A stretch of DNA of 47,388 nt from Planctomycetaceae bacterium (GTDB lineage Bacteria; Planctomycetota; Planctomycetia; Pirellulales; UBA1268), in NCBI GenBank assembly GCA_011523305.1, contig WTHB01000021.1, positions 1-47,388 on the forward strand, given 5' to 3'. A program made the translations under genes and the position numbers. The number at the start of each line of letters is the position of its first letter. Positions within the stretch are counted from its first letter, which is position 1. This document shows, in pieces, positions 37,959 to 47,388 of this stretch. The notes beneath the pieces are model-generated. The model was not told the origin of the DNA and searched no databases. It saw only the letters and a program-made list of their open reading frames with translations.

Positions 37959-39461
37959 ATGCTGCGAGTCGTCTTTTTTTTGATCGGGATGGTCCTGGCC
38001 GTCACAGCCCGGGCTGCCGAGCCGCCCAACGTGCTCTTCATCGCCATCGATGATCAGAACGATTGGATCGGCCATCTCGGTGGGCACCCGTTGGCCAAGA
38101 CTCCGCATCTTGATGCCCTTGCCGCTCGGGGCACCAGCTTCACCAATGCCCACTGCCAGGCACCGCTGTGCAATCCCTCTCGGACGAGCCTGATGCTCGG
38201 TCTGCGGCCCACCACCACGGGTATCTATGGCCTGGCGCCGTGGTTTCGCACGATTCCTCAGTGGGCTGACCGGGTCAGCCTGCCGCAGCACTTTGCCCAG
38301 CATGGCTACCTGACGGCTGCGACGGGCAAGATCTATCACGGCGGCACGGGGCCCCGCCGCCGGCCCAAGGCAGCCGCGGACAGCCGGCCGCCGGAGTTTG
38401 AGATCACTGGAACCTTTGGTGGCGTCGGTAGTAGGCCGCCGAAGAAACTCACCCCGCCCGCGCCGATGGGGAACCATCCCGCGATGGACTGGGGCGTCTG
38501 GCCTCCCGATAATGACGACACGAAAAAAGGTGACTACCAGGTTGCTAGTTGGACGGTTGAGCAGATCAGAAATGCGCCGAAGGATCGCCCCTTCTTTCTG
38601 GCTGCCGGCTTCTTTCTGCCGCACGTTCCCTGCTATGCCACGCAGCAGTGGTTCGATCTCTACCCTGGTGACGACTCGGTGCTTCCGCCCTTTCTGGCAG
38701 ATGACCGCGATGACACACCGCGATTCTCCTGGTACCTACACTGGTCGCTGCCCGAGCCGCGGCTGCGCTGGCTTCGGGAGAACAAGCAGTGGCAAAATCT
38801 CGTTCGCAGTTACCTCGCCTGCACCAGTTTTGTGGATGCCCAGATCGGCCGGCTGCTGAACGCCTTGGAGGAAGCCGGCCTGGCAGACAACACGATCGTG
38901 GTGGTCTGGGGCGACCACGGCTGGCATCTGGGTGAAAAAGCGATCACCGGCAAGAACACGCTGTGGGATCGGGGCACGAAGGTCCCGCTGATTTTTGCCG
39001 GACCGGGTGTGACAGCCGGGCAGCAGTGTAGCCAGCCGGCGGAACTGCTCGACATCTACCCCACACTCATCGATCTGGCCGGCCTACCGGCTCGCGTAGA
39101 CCTTGAGGGCAGCAGCCTGGTTCCACAGTTGACGAACGCAGCCGCCCCACGAGCTCGCCCTGCACTCACCAGCCACAACCAGGGTAACCATGCGGTTCGC
39201 AGTGAACGCTGGCGGTATATCCAGTATGCCGATGGCACCGAAGAACTGTACGACATGGAGGCCGATCCCCACGAGTGGCAGAACTTGGCTGGTGATCCTG
39301 GGCAGGCGGCCGTGCTGGCGGCTCACCGGCGCTGGCTGCCGACCATTGACCGTCCGCCTGCCCCGGGTAGCGCCCACCGTGTGCTCACCTATGACCCAGC
39401 CACCGATGAGGCAATCTGGGAGGGCACGACAGTCCGGCGAGCGGATACGATTCCGCAGTAA
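37959..39461 (+). CDS. Sulfatase (iduronate-2-sulfatase-like), exported
   Basis: PNVLFIAIDDQNDWIG; formylglycine motif LCNPSRTSLMLG; VWGDHGWHLGEKAITGKNTLWDRGTKVPLIFAGPGV. Confidence 0.93.
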   Translation: MLRVVFFLIGMVLAVTARAAEPPNVLFIAIDDQNDWIGHLGGHPLAKTPHLDALAARGTSFTNAHCQAPLCNPSRTSLMLGLRPTTTGIYGLAPWFRTIPQWADRVSLPQHFAQHGYLTAATGKIYHGGTGPRRRPKAAADSRPPEFEITGTFGGVGSRPPKKLTPPAPMGNHPAMDWGVWPPDNDDTKKGDYQVASWTVEQIRNAPKDRPFFLAAGFFLPHVPCYATQQWFDLYPGDDSVLPPFLADDRDDTPRFSWYLHWSLPEPRLRWLRENKQWQNLVRSYLACTSFVDAQIGRLLNALEEAGLADNTIVVVWGDHGWHLGEKAITGKNTLWDRGTKVPLIFAGPGVTAGQQCSQPAELLDIYPTLIDLAGLPARVDLEGSSLVPQLTNAAAPRARPALTSHNQGNHAVRSERWRYIQYADGTEELYDMEADPHEWQNLAGDPGQAAVLAAHRRWLPTIDRPPAPGSAHRVLTYDPATDEAIWEGTTVRRADTIPQ

Positions 39462-39492
39462 CAGCGGGCAGGCCGGTACTCGTTGCTCCAGC

Positions 39493-41721
39493 TCAGCGGT
39501 CGGCCTCAAGGGTCGTGAGCAACCGTTGCACCCGATCGAGATCGACACCTGCCGGCTGGCGGGTGACCAGCCAGCGGCCATCAGTCAGGGCAATCTCCGG
39601 GCGATTGAGCCGGTGGGCGGTGAGCATCCGCAGCAGCCGACTGCGGGCGGACTCCGGATCGATCGTCAGCATCGCATCGAGGTAGCGAAGCATGGCGGAG
39701 GTATCTTCGTCCCGGGCGGCGATCGCCAGCAGGTTATTGAGCATCCGGGTAACAATTGCCTGCCCGCCGGCCACCTCCAGATGTTGCTCGGTAAGTTCTT
39801 CACCGGTGGTTTCGGCCAGCCGCTGGGCAAGTTCGGCACGGGAAAGCCGCCTGCCCCGGTCAAAGACATCGATCCATTCAGGCGTGCCCTGACGAGGCTC
39901 AAACCGGACGAGGAAATGCCCCGGGAAACCGATGCCGTGCACGGTCACGCCCAGTCGCTTTGCCAGTTCCATGTAGACCACTGACAGCGTGATCGGAATG
40001 CCTTCCCGGTCATCGAGGACTTCATTGATGTAGCTGTTGGACGGATTGTGATAGTCCCCCCGACTTCCGTGGAAGCCGAGTTCAGAGAACAGGACCTGGT
40101 CGAGCATGGCGATCCGCTCATGGTCAGCGGCCTGGTCCGGCAGCCGTGTCGCAATGGCTTCCGCCAGCCGGTCGACTTCGGCACGGGCTGTCCCACTGTC
40201 GAGTTCAGGGTTGTCGAGCCGCGCGATGAGTACTGCGCCCCAAAAGAGGTCGCCCTGTGGTCCAGTCTTGGTGGTCCAGTTCGCCAACTGATCAAGGATC
40301 TGGCGGTGGTGCACCTCACCGGCCAGTTTCCGCAGGCGAGCCGAGCGGCGGTCGAGTTTCACCGCCTCAAGTTCAAGGGCGGTCAGAGCGTCTGGGCCCA
40401 AGTCACCGAGTTGCTCCAGAATTGCTGGCGGGGCCGGGCCAACCGGTTGCAGGCCATTCGTCGCCGTGCTCACTTCGGTCAGCACCGCTGCATCTGGCTG
40501 GAGTGTTGGCACCTGCAGTCCCGCCACAAAGCCCCGGAAGTTCGCTTCTGTTCCCCGGAAACTGGCCAGCCCCACCTGGCCGTCTCGGAAGCGATGGTCT
40601 GCCGAGACAATCACCTCTTCGTCATTGACGTAGCAGCGGATTTCCTCGGCCTCAACACGCACCCGCAGGTGATTCCACTCTCCCGGGCGATAGGCCGGTG
40701 CCGCGACCTCTGCCAGCACCTTCCAGGTGAAGACGTTGGGACCATTGAACCGAGTCAGCCGCAGCTGGCCGTCGCTGGGGTAAAAGCCGTAGTGCCGATC
40801 ATTGCCATCGGCAGCAAATACTAGCCCCGCTGCCCCGGACTCATCGTCAAGCCGAAGCCGCACGGCTACCTCATACGGGATCGGAGGGGGCGGCTCGGTG
40901 GCCAGGCAGAGGCTTCGGCCACCAAAGCCCTCGCCGGAACCAGCAACTGACAGCCGACCCGCCCGCTGTCGCCAGTCACCGCCACCAACTGTTGTCCATG
41001 CCGTTGGGTCGAGGCTACCGATGGTCAGCCACTGCTCCATCACCACTGGGTTCGGCTTGTCGAGTAAGTCCTGCAGCCGAGCAGCCGCCACGGCAAAGCC
41101 CAGATTGCGGGTCACCAATGATTTCAGCGTCAGGATCCCATGGACCTGCCCCGTGCGGTCGAGGAGTGGCCCGCCACTGTTTCCAGCCTCAATCGGAATG
41201 GCCACCTGAATCATCTCGACGCCATCCAGATTCCGCTGGCCAGACACGCGCCCGGTGACCACACTTCGCTCCAGGCCGTGTGGGTTTCCGATCGCCACGA
41301 CCTCTTGGCCATCGACCAGCGTGTGGCCGTCGGCCAACGGCAGCGGCTGCAGGCCGTCGGCATCAATGCGAAGCACAGCTAGGTCGGCACCGCGATCGGA
41401 TGCATGCACCGCAGTCACGGGAAATGAACGGCCATCGACCAGCTCAACGGAGATTGGCCGGGCCTCACCGATCACGTGCAAATTGGTAGCGATCAGCCCC
41501 TGGGCCGCAACGACAAAGCCGGTTCCCAGCCCGCTGTCGCGGGCACTCCTGCCGGTGTGACGAATCATCACCACGGATGGTTTGACAGCTGCCACCAACT
41601 GCTCAACCGTCGGTGGCGATGCTGGCTGGCTGGAGTTGTCCTCCGCCAGTCCTAGTGCCGTGAGGCCCCAGAGCAGCAGGACGAGGGCGATTCCCGTGGC
41701 ATGCCGATACGTCTTCCCCAT
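39493..41721 (-). CDS. Trypsin-like (HtrA-type) serine protease fused to a concanavalin/DUF1080-like domain and a SirB1-type transglutaminase-like domain
   Basis: Protease triad: IATNLHVIGE, DRGADLAVLRI, EAGNSGGPLLD; middle YGFYPSDGQLRLTRF...PGEWNHLRVRVEAEEIRCYVNDE...; C-terminal NSYINEVLDDREGIPITLSVVYMELAKRLGVTVHGIGFPGHFLVRF (SirB1-like). Confidence 0.85.
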   Translation of the reverse strand: MGKTYRHATGIALVLLLWGLTALGLAEDNSSQPASPPTVEQLVAAVKPSVVMIRHTGRSARDSGLGTGFVVAAQGLIATNLHVIGEARPISVELVDGRSFPVTAVHASDRGADLAVLRIDADGLQPLPLADGHTLVDGQEVVAIGNPHGLERSVVTGRVSGQRNLDGVEMIQVAIPIEAGNSGGPLLDRTGQVHGILTLKSLVTRNLGFAVAAARLQDLLDKPNPVVMEQWLTIGSLDPTAWTTVGGGDWRQRAGRLSVAGSGEGFGGRSLCLATEPPPPIPYEVAVRLRLDDESGAAGLVFAADGNDRHYGFYPSDGQLRLTRFNGPNVFTWKVLAEVAAPAYRPGEWNHLRVRVEAEEIRCYVNDEEVIVSADHRFRDGQVGLASFRGTEANFRGFVAGLQVPTLQPDAAVLTEVSTATNGLQPVGPAPPAILEQLGDLGPDALTALELEAVKLDRRSARLRKLAGEVHHRQILDQLANWTTKTGPQGDLFWGAVLIARLDNPELDSGTARAEVDRLAEAIATRLPDQAADHERIAMLDQVLFSELGFHGSRGDYHNPSNSYINEVLDDREGIPITLSVVYMELAKRLGVTVHGIGFPGHFLVRFEPRQGTPEWIDVFDRGRRLSRAELAQRLAETTGEELTEQHLEVAGGQAIVTRMLNNLLAIAARDEDTSAMLRYLDAMLTIDPESARSRLLRMLTAHRLNRPEIALTDGRWLVTRQPAGVDLDRVQRLLTTLEADR

Positions 41722-41839
41722 CAGCTCTCCTCCTGATTCACCTGTCGAGGAACCCTTCTGCGTTGCGACGCCGTATCATACCTGACTCAGGCGTCCGTTC
41801 CGGCAAGACAAGGACATGCAAAAGAATAGGGTAGGCTTG

Positions 41840-41865
41840 TTCTCCGCAGGGTTAGTTGCGGAGAA
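41840..41865 (-). terminator. Perfect 9-bp hairpin spanning the stop codon of the DUF11 gene; possible terminator
   Basis: Plus strand TTCTCCGCA GGGTTAGT TGCGGAGAA; TAA stop (41852-41854, minus) lies in the loop. Confidence 0.5.
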
Positions 41866-44800
41866 TGCCGACTCGCAGCGGCGGATAACTGACCGTTGAT
41901 TGCGGCAGAATTGATGAAGCCGTCCCTGACGTTGACTGGCTCTTCTGGACGCCGTTGTCAGTGCCGAGCAGTCCCTGCACATTGAAGATGGCCGTGTCAT
42001 CAATGGCAGCACTGAAGACCTGGGCAAGGTTACTGCCATACGCCTGGAAAAAAGCCTCTCGTGTGGACCCGGTGCCGGAGTAGGTCTCCACCAAAGAGCC
42101 GCCACGGGCTCCCGACGAGACAAGAATCTTGTCAGCGGCACCGAGTGTGCTTGAGGGCAGACGAGCGATGGAAGTACCCGCCTTTGAGCCACCGAGCGGC
42201 TGGAAACTGTTGAAGGAAACGGGAGTAGTCGGCTGGGCGTTGTAGCCGAGGACAGCAGCCGTGACCCCAGCACCAGTCCCGACGAAGAGTTCCTTGATGC
42301 CATCGGGGCTGGCTGAGGTCTGGGTGGTGCCAGAAAACGTGCCCACGTCGGCGGTGTCGATGAACACTCCGCTTTGATAGGTAGAACCAAAGGGCTGAAT
42401 CTGCCGAACGGGGCTGGACGCCACCGGTGTTGCAGCACCGGGCGTCACAGTGAAGACGTTGACCGTGCCACCGCGATTCTGGGCGGCGACGATTTCAATC
42501 GCCCCAGCAGCGGTCACCGAACCGGCTGCAATCTCGATACCTCCGGCATACCCCGGCCCGAAGGGGAAGAAACTGTAGGCTGGCAATGGTGCCCCAGTCT
42601 CACTGAAGACCCGCACCTCACCCGGCCGACCCGGCCCAGGCGCCGTGATGATTTCAGGGATGCCGTCACCAGTGACATCCGCGCCGTAGACCCGCACGCC
42701 ACCGCGGAAACTCGGCTCATACGCAAAGAATGGCGTAATCCGGTCAGCACCGGTGTCGGGGTCAATGACCCGCACGAACGGGCCTGTCTCACAGCCGACA
42801 TCAGTCCCAACAATCACGCCACGGGGCGGTACGACAACAGCCTGCTGGGCAGTGTTATTCGACAGGTCTGGGTCCCAGGTGCCCGATGTCACCGTGGCCG
42901 TGTTCAAGACATTCCCGCCGCTGTTGCCAGTGGTCACCAGCACGGTAATCACTAACTCTGGTCGATCTGCGGTCGTCACGGTGCCGATGTCCCAGATGCC
43001 GGTGCTGGCATCGTAGGTGCCGGCTGTGGCCGTGTAGGAATCGAAAGTGACTCCAGCCGGCAGTTGGTCGGTGACCTGGACGTTCGATGCCGTGTCGGCT
43101 CCAAGGTTTGCCACCTGTACGGTGTACTGAAACGTCGTGCCGATTTGAGGCGTGAGGCTGCTGGCTGTCTTGTAGATTGACAGGTCAGCCTCCAAAGGAG
43201 AAACAGTCGCCGTGTCGGTGTTGTTCCCGGGGTTTGGGTCGACTGTCGTAGACGTGGCTCTGGCTGAATTCACCGAGTCAGAAACATGTCCTGAGCCACC
43301 CGCCGGCGGCAGGACCGTTGCCGTAATGGTGAGTGTTTGGGCATTCGCGCTGCCCGGGTCAACCGTGCCAACCGTCCAGATGCCGGTGCTGTCGTTGTAG
43401 TCGCCTACGGGGCTGGCCGAGACAAATTGCAGCCCGGCTGGCAGTTGGTCGGCGACCTGCACATTCTGAGCAGCGGTAGGCCCAAGATTTTCCAGCGTCA
43501 GCGTGAAGACGACATCACTATTCACCTCTGGTCGCAACACATCGACCGACTTACTCAACACGAGATCAGCCTGCTGCGGGTCGGTCGGTGTCCGAGCTTG
43601 ATTGTTGCCGCTGTTGGGGTCCCAGACATCACTATGTGTGATGGTGACCGTGTTGTAGGCGACACTCGCCGAGGTGGCGCGGGCGATAATCACCAGCACT
43701 TCTGACCGCCCTGGTGCAATGCTTGGGATGGTCCAGGTGCCGCCAGTTCCGGGCGTATTCTCGACCCATCGCGTCGTCGTGTTGGTGTTGGTTGGGGTGA
43801 CCCGGAGCACATCAATGTTATTGGGGAAGGCTTCGATCACCTCGACGTTGGTTGCAGTCTCTTTTCCCTTATTGGTCAGCGTCACTGTATAGGTGAACGT
43901 ATCCCCGACATTTGGCTGGACATTGCTTGTCGTCTTGGTGACAGCCAGATCGGTGTATTTCGGCTGTTCTGTCACCTGGCTCTGGTTGTTGTTCGGATTG
44001 GGATCGTGCTCGTCGACTTTCGTCACGGCAGCCCGATTCGTCTGAGACGGCGGAATCGTGTCGACAGGTGGCGCAAGAACGCGGGCGTCGATCGTGAGCG
44101 TTTGCTGGGAACCTGCTCCCACGCCAATTCCACCGATTGCCCATACTCCGCTGCCGACGTCGAAATTCCCCTGGCTGGCAATCGGAGTCCCGACGATCTG
44201 AAGGCCCGACGTCGGGAATGAATCGGTCACCTCAACGTTGTTGGCAATATCGGGCCCATCGTTTCGGACCGTTACGACGAACTGAATCAAGTCACCGACA
44301 TTTGGGGAAGCGTTATTGACCGTCTTTGTCACGACTAAGTCAGCTTCGCGCGTGATAACCTTTGCCTTGCTGCTATTGTTTGTCAGATCAGGATCAAATT
44401 GATCGGGTGGATGAGACGTGCTAACTGCCGCCGTGTTTTCAAACGTTCCTGAGGCCGAAACCGTTGCGGTGACTTTGAGCGTTTGCGCGTGAGTAGGCCC
44501 CACATCGATGTCACCAACACTCCAGATACCTGTTCCTGGATCGTATGCCTGCGACGTGGCCGACAGATACGAGAGTCCCGCCGGAAGAAGATCATCAATG
44601 AATACATTCGTTGCCTGGTCGGCGCCCAGATTTTCGACCGTGATCGTGAAGACGACGTCGCTGCCAACATTCGGCGCAGGATTGTCAACAGACTTTGTTA
44701 CCTTGAGATCCGCGAACAGGGGGGTCTCTGTCGCTTGCGCTGAGTTATTTGATGGGTCGGGGTCGTACTGATTGGCTGTCTTGATAAACGCTGTGTTGGT

Positions 44801-47388
44801 TTGTGATTGCGGATTTCCCGCAGCTGGGGCAAGCACGATGACGTCAAGCGACAGCGTGGCTGGCACACCTACGTTGATCGTGCCAATGTCCCAGATTCCT
44901 GTCCCAGCGTTGAACGTGCCGAAGTTGGCCTGCGGAGTGCCGGTGATCTGCAGTTCAGGCAGAAGCCGCAAGGTGTCTTCAAGCGTTACGCCAGTGGCAG
45001 CGTCTCCGCCGTTGTTAGTGACGGTGATCGTATAAGTGATCGTGTCTCCGACGTTTGGCGTCGGATCACTGACCTGCTTGGTCACCTCAAGGTCTGCGTA
45101 CTGCGGCGTCTCGTCAACCGAGTCAGTGTTGTTGGTCGGATCAGGGTCGTATTCCCGCCCAGAAATTGTCGCCGTATTGGTCACCGTCTGAGGGACGCCT
45201 GCGGGGTTTGGCGCGTCGATAGTCGCGTCAAAGACAAGAATTGGGAAGTCGGAGGTTTGAATCAGGCCAACATCCCATATCAGTTTGCGGGCTGTGGCAT
45301 CGTACGAGACGGTTCCTTGGCTTGGATTTGTGCCGAGGCCCGACGTTGGGCCGACATATGTAACGCCAGTAGGAATAATGTCCTCAACCTGAACGTTCGT
45401 GGCATCATCGGGGCCGAAGTTTGCTGCCCCAATCGCAAACTGGATTGTGTCACCCACGTTTGGCGTGCTGTCACTTACGACCTTGAAGACTGCAAGATCG
45501 GTTTGCAGGGGGGTGACGGTCGCAGTGCCCTCGTTGTTCGTTGTGTCTGTCTCGGTGGTCGTCGTTGTGACCTCGGCAGTATTCACGATTGGTGTGATCG
45601 GCCCCGAGAGCGGCGTGTCGACTGTCGCGACCACCTTCAAAGGCGTCTGTCCGAGCGGGAAATTGTTGCCGAGGGACCACGTGACGGTTCGCGTACCCTG
45701 ATCGTAAGTGCCGCCATTGTCCGCTGAAACAAAGGTGGTTCCGGGCGGAATCGTGTCGGTGACAACGACCGCCTGCGCAAGGCTCGGACCAGTATTGTCA
45801 ATCGTGATTGTGTAGGTGAGCGTATCGCCCACGTTCGGCCTGTTCTGGTCGACCGTCTTACTTAGGATCAGGTCGGTCTCTTGAGGATTGGTTGGGGTTT
45901 TTGCTGTGTTGTTGCGGTTATTGGGGTCCCAGACATCGTTGTGGGTGATCGTGACGACATTGAAGTCGTTAAACGTACTATGTGAAAGTGCGGTAACTTC
46001 GATCGTCAGCACCAAGGGATTGGTCACAGTGGCGGTAAGGGGCACTGTGCCGACATCCCAAATCCATGTACGGCCGCTTGGGTCCGAGGAATCCTGAGTG
46101 AAGGTGGTTCCCGGAGGTGCCACGATTTGTGTCGGGGTGGTCGATACATTGGCGGGCAAGAGATCCGTCACCTTGACACCCGTCGCTTCTGACGTGCCCA
46201 GATTGAATAAGCTCACGGTGTAGGTGACGTTGTCCGTTGCGTTTGGCGCGGGGTTGCTCGTCGTCTTCTTGATGCCAAGGTCGGCATGCAAAGGCCGCAC
46301 AGTTACCTCGGCACGGTTGTTGGCCGTGGAGGTTTCAGGCTCGACAACATTTCTCACCTCTGCCCGGTTGATTTGGTCTGCGGCGATCGTATTGACCGTT
46401 GGCGCGAGCACCTCAGCCGGCAACTGCAAGGTGGCAGACGCACCGCTGGCCAGCGTGCCGACATCCCAAATGCCGGTCCCGGCGGCAAAGGTTCCCTGCG
46501 AGGGCACCACACCAGCCACATCGAGCAGGAGTCCGGGTGTCAGAATCGTGTCGGTCAGTTGCACGCCAGTGGCGGTGCTGGGGCCGTTGTTCGTCACCGT
46601 GACGATAAAGTTCACCGTATCGCCGACATTTGGTGCTGGCACATCAACTGTTTTCGTGACGGCCAGATCAACCGTGTTGACTGCCACGGTCGCGGTGCCT
46701 GTAGCAACATAGTTGTTGAGCTGGCCGACATTTGTCAGCCCGGAACCGGTTCGCTCGAAGGAATTGGGGTTGTTGGGCGTGATCTGGCCGGGGTTGCCTC
46801 TCAGGCTTGTCCACCGTACCTCGTCGGTGTTGACGATTTTCTGATTGGCAGTGAACGGCCCCTGCAGTGTCCCGGTGATCGTCAGGGTGATCGTGCGACC
46901 GGACGGGTTCTTCTCAAGGTCAAAAGGCACGGTCGTGGAGAGCGTGCTACCAACCAGTTGGAAGTTGCTCGCGGTAACGATGCCAGTTGTGTCGACAACT
47001 GAGGCGAGATTGGGCGAGGCAATCTCTGGCGGGAGGAGATCGTCCACCGTCACGTCGAAGGCATCTGTTTGGCTTGTGGGATCTTGCTCAACGACAATCG
47101 TGTAGGTCACCGGGTCGCCGGGATTTCCACCCAAGCCACCAACAGTCGCGGTCTTTGTTGTGGAAAGCTTTGGTTCGATGACCCTCAATTGGTGGTCATT
47201 ACCTGTGACACGCTGATTTTGATCCCACCGCAGTTGGGCCCGATTATTCAGTCGCGTATTACGGATGTTACTGCCGACGTTCAGGGCCACGGTTTCAATC
47301 AGCATCTGAAACGTTTCTGCAGTCGTGCTGTCCGTGTCTGTATTGACGATGTCACCGAGATTCCAAGCTGCCCGCCGACCCTGACTGG
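41852..47388 (-). CDS. Giant DUF11-repeat surface protein with FG-GAP/VCBS-like C-terminus (5' end beyond window)
   Basis: About ten copies of DLxVTKTVxxxxPNVGDTxxxTVTVxNxGPxxAxxVxVxD; C-terminal VTGDGIPEIITAPGPGRPGEVRVF. Frame stays open to the window end (AAWNLGDIVNTDTDSTTAETFQ before the track's Met). Confidence 0.9.
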   Translation of the reverse strand, partial: SQGRRAAWNLGDIVNTDTDSTTAETFQMLIETVALNVGSNIRNTRLNNRAQLRWDQNQRVTGNDHQLRVIEPKLSTTKTATVGGLGGNPGDPVTYTIVVEQDPTSQTDAFDVTVDDLLPPEIASPNLASVVDTTGIVTASNFQLVGSTLSTTVPFDLEKNPSGRTITLTITGTLQGPFTANQKIVNTDEVRWTSLRGNPGQITPNNPNSFERTGSGLTNVGQLNNYVATGTATVAVNTVDLAVTKTVDVPAPNVGDTVNFIVTVTNNGPSTATGVQLTDTILTPGLLLDVAGVVPSQGTFAAGTGIWDVGTLASGASATLQLPAEVLAPTVNTIAADQINRAEVRNVVEPETSTANNRAEVTVRPLHADLGIKKTTSNPAPNATDNVTYTVSLFNLGTSEATGVKVTDLLPANVSTTPTQIVAPPGTTFTQDSSDPSGRTWIWDVGTVPLTATVTNPLVLTIEVTALSHSTFNDFNVVTITHNDVWDPNNRNNTAKTPTNPQETDLILSKTVDQNRPNVGDTLTYTITIDNTGPSLAQAVVVTDTIPPGTTFVSADNGGTYDQGTRTVTWSLGNNFPLGQTPLKVVATVDTPLSGPITPIVNTAEVTTTTTETDTTNNEGTATVTPLQTDLAVFKVVSDSTPNVGDTIQFAIGAANFGPDDATNVQVEDIIPTGVTYVGPTSGLGTNPSQGTVSYDATARKLIWDVGLIQTSDFPILVFDATIDAPNPAGVPQTVTNTATISGREYDPDPTNNTDSVDETPQYADLEVTKQVSDPTPNVGDTITYTITVTNNGGDAATGVTLEDTLRLLPELQITGTPQANFGTFNAGTGIWDIGTINVGVPATLSLDVIVLAPAAGNPQSQTNTAFIKTANQYDPDPSNNSAQATETPLFADLKVTKSVDNPAPNVGSDVVFTITVENLGADQATNVFIDDLLPAGLSYLSATSQAYDPGTGIWSVGDIDVGPTHAQTLKVTATVSASGTFENTAAVSTSHPPDQFDPDLTNNSSKAKVITREADLVVTKTVNNASPNVGDLIQFVVTVRNDGPDIANNVEVTDSFPTSGLQIVGTPIASQGNFDVGSGVWAIGGIGVGAGSQQTLTIDARVLAPPVDTIPPSQTNRAAVTKVDEHDPNPNNNQSQVTEQPKYTDLAVTKTTSNVQPNVGDTFTYTVTLTNKGKETATNVEVIEAFPNNIDVLRVTPTNTNTTTRWVENTPGTGGTWTIPSIAPGRSEVLVIIARATSASVAYNTVTITHSDVWDPNSGNNQARTPTDPQQADLVLSKSVDVLRPEVNSDVVFTLTLENLGPTAAQNVQVADQLPAGLQFVSASPVGDYNDSTGIWTVGTVDPGSANAQTLTITATVLPPAGGSGHVSDSVNSARATSTTVDPNPGNNTDTATVSPLEADLSIYKTASSLTPQIGTTFQYTVQVANLGADTASNVQVTDQLPAGVTFDSYTATAGTYDASTGIWDIGTVTTADRPELVITVLVTTGNSGGNVLNTATVTSGTWDPDLSNNTAQQAVVVPPRGVIVGTDVGCETGPFVRVIDPDTGADRITPFFAYEPSFRGGVRVYGADVTGDGIPEIITAPGPGRPGEVRVFSETGAPLPAYSFFPFGPGYAGGIEIAAGSVTAAGAIEIVAAQNRGGTVNVFTVTPGAATPVASSPVRQIQPFGSTYQSGVFIDTADVGTFSGTTQTSASPDGIKELFVGTGAGVTAAVLGYNAQPTTPVSFNSFQPLGGSKAGTSIARLPSSTLGAADKILVSSGARGGSLVETYSGTGSTREAFFQAYGSNLAQVFSAAIDDTAIFNVQGLLGTDNGVQKSQSTSGTASSILPQSTVSYPPLRVGILRN
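42840..46669 (-). repeat. Tandem protein-domain array: ten DUF11 repeats of about 125-130 aa
   Basis: Repeat starts DLAVTKTVDVPAPNV, DLGIKKTTSNPAPNA, DLILSKTVDQNRPNV, DLAVFKVVSDSTPNV, DLEVTKQVSDPTPNV, DLKVTKSVDNPAPNV, DLVVTKTVNNASPNV, DLAVTKTTSNVQPNV, DLVLSKSVDVLRPEV, DLSIYKTASSLTPQI. Confidence 0.85.

Noticed and set aside
37410-38624. 404-aa minus-strand ORF
   Set aside because: Lies antisense across both sulfatases; shadow ORF.
44807-45727. 306-aa plus-strand ORF
   Set aside because: Antisense to DUF11 repeats; periodic shadow of the repeats.
42840-46669. Regular repeats as a CRISPR array
   Set aside because: Repeats are diverged, about 380 bp long and encode protein domains in one open frame.
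1-47388. tRNA or rRNA genes
   Set aside because: No tRNA-like cloverleaf or rRNA sequence recognised by eye; a tRNAscan/Infernal run would be needed to be certain.

Overview
High-GC bacterial window whose gene content is typical of Planctomycetota: LEPR-XLL surface protein, DUF1501 + PSD1/cytochrome c pair, paired sulfatases, DapL aminotransferase, DUF11 giant protein. Main blocks, left to right: (1) a LEPR-XLL/FN3/beta-propeller protein between remnants of an IS91-family transposase; (2) a tight minus-strand type III PKS / FAD-oxidoreductase / methyltransferase operon lying between the C-terminal and N-terminal halves of a decayed IS91 transposase, with a 41-bp direct repeat at 2966-3006 and 7511-7551; (3) a DUF1501-PSD1 pair, an EF-hand esterase and an NHL-type propeller; (4) an overlapping recC-recB-recD operon convergent with an SbcC/SbcD-like (YhaN/YhaO-like) pair; (5) dapL, an unannotated 45-aa acidic small ORF, a UspA protein, an AGCS symporter, and a photolyase/cryptochrome overlapping a 50-aa DUF2256-like zinc protein absent from the ORF track; (6) a minimal ACP / KS-like (chain-length-factor-like) / ketosynthase / DUF4254 cluster ending in a strong hairpin; (7) two sulfatases; (8) an unusual serine protease + concanavalin-like + SirB1 fusion; (9) a DUF11-repeat protein running off the right edge, with a six-repeat superperiod. 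All family calls come from reading motifs by eye; no searches were run.
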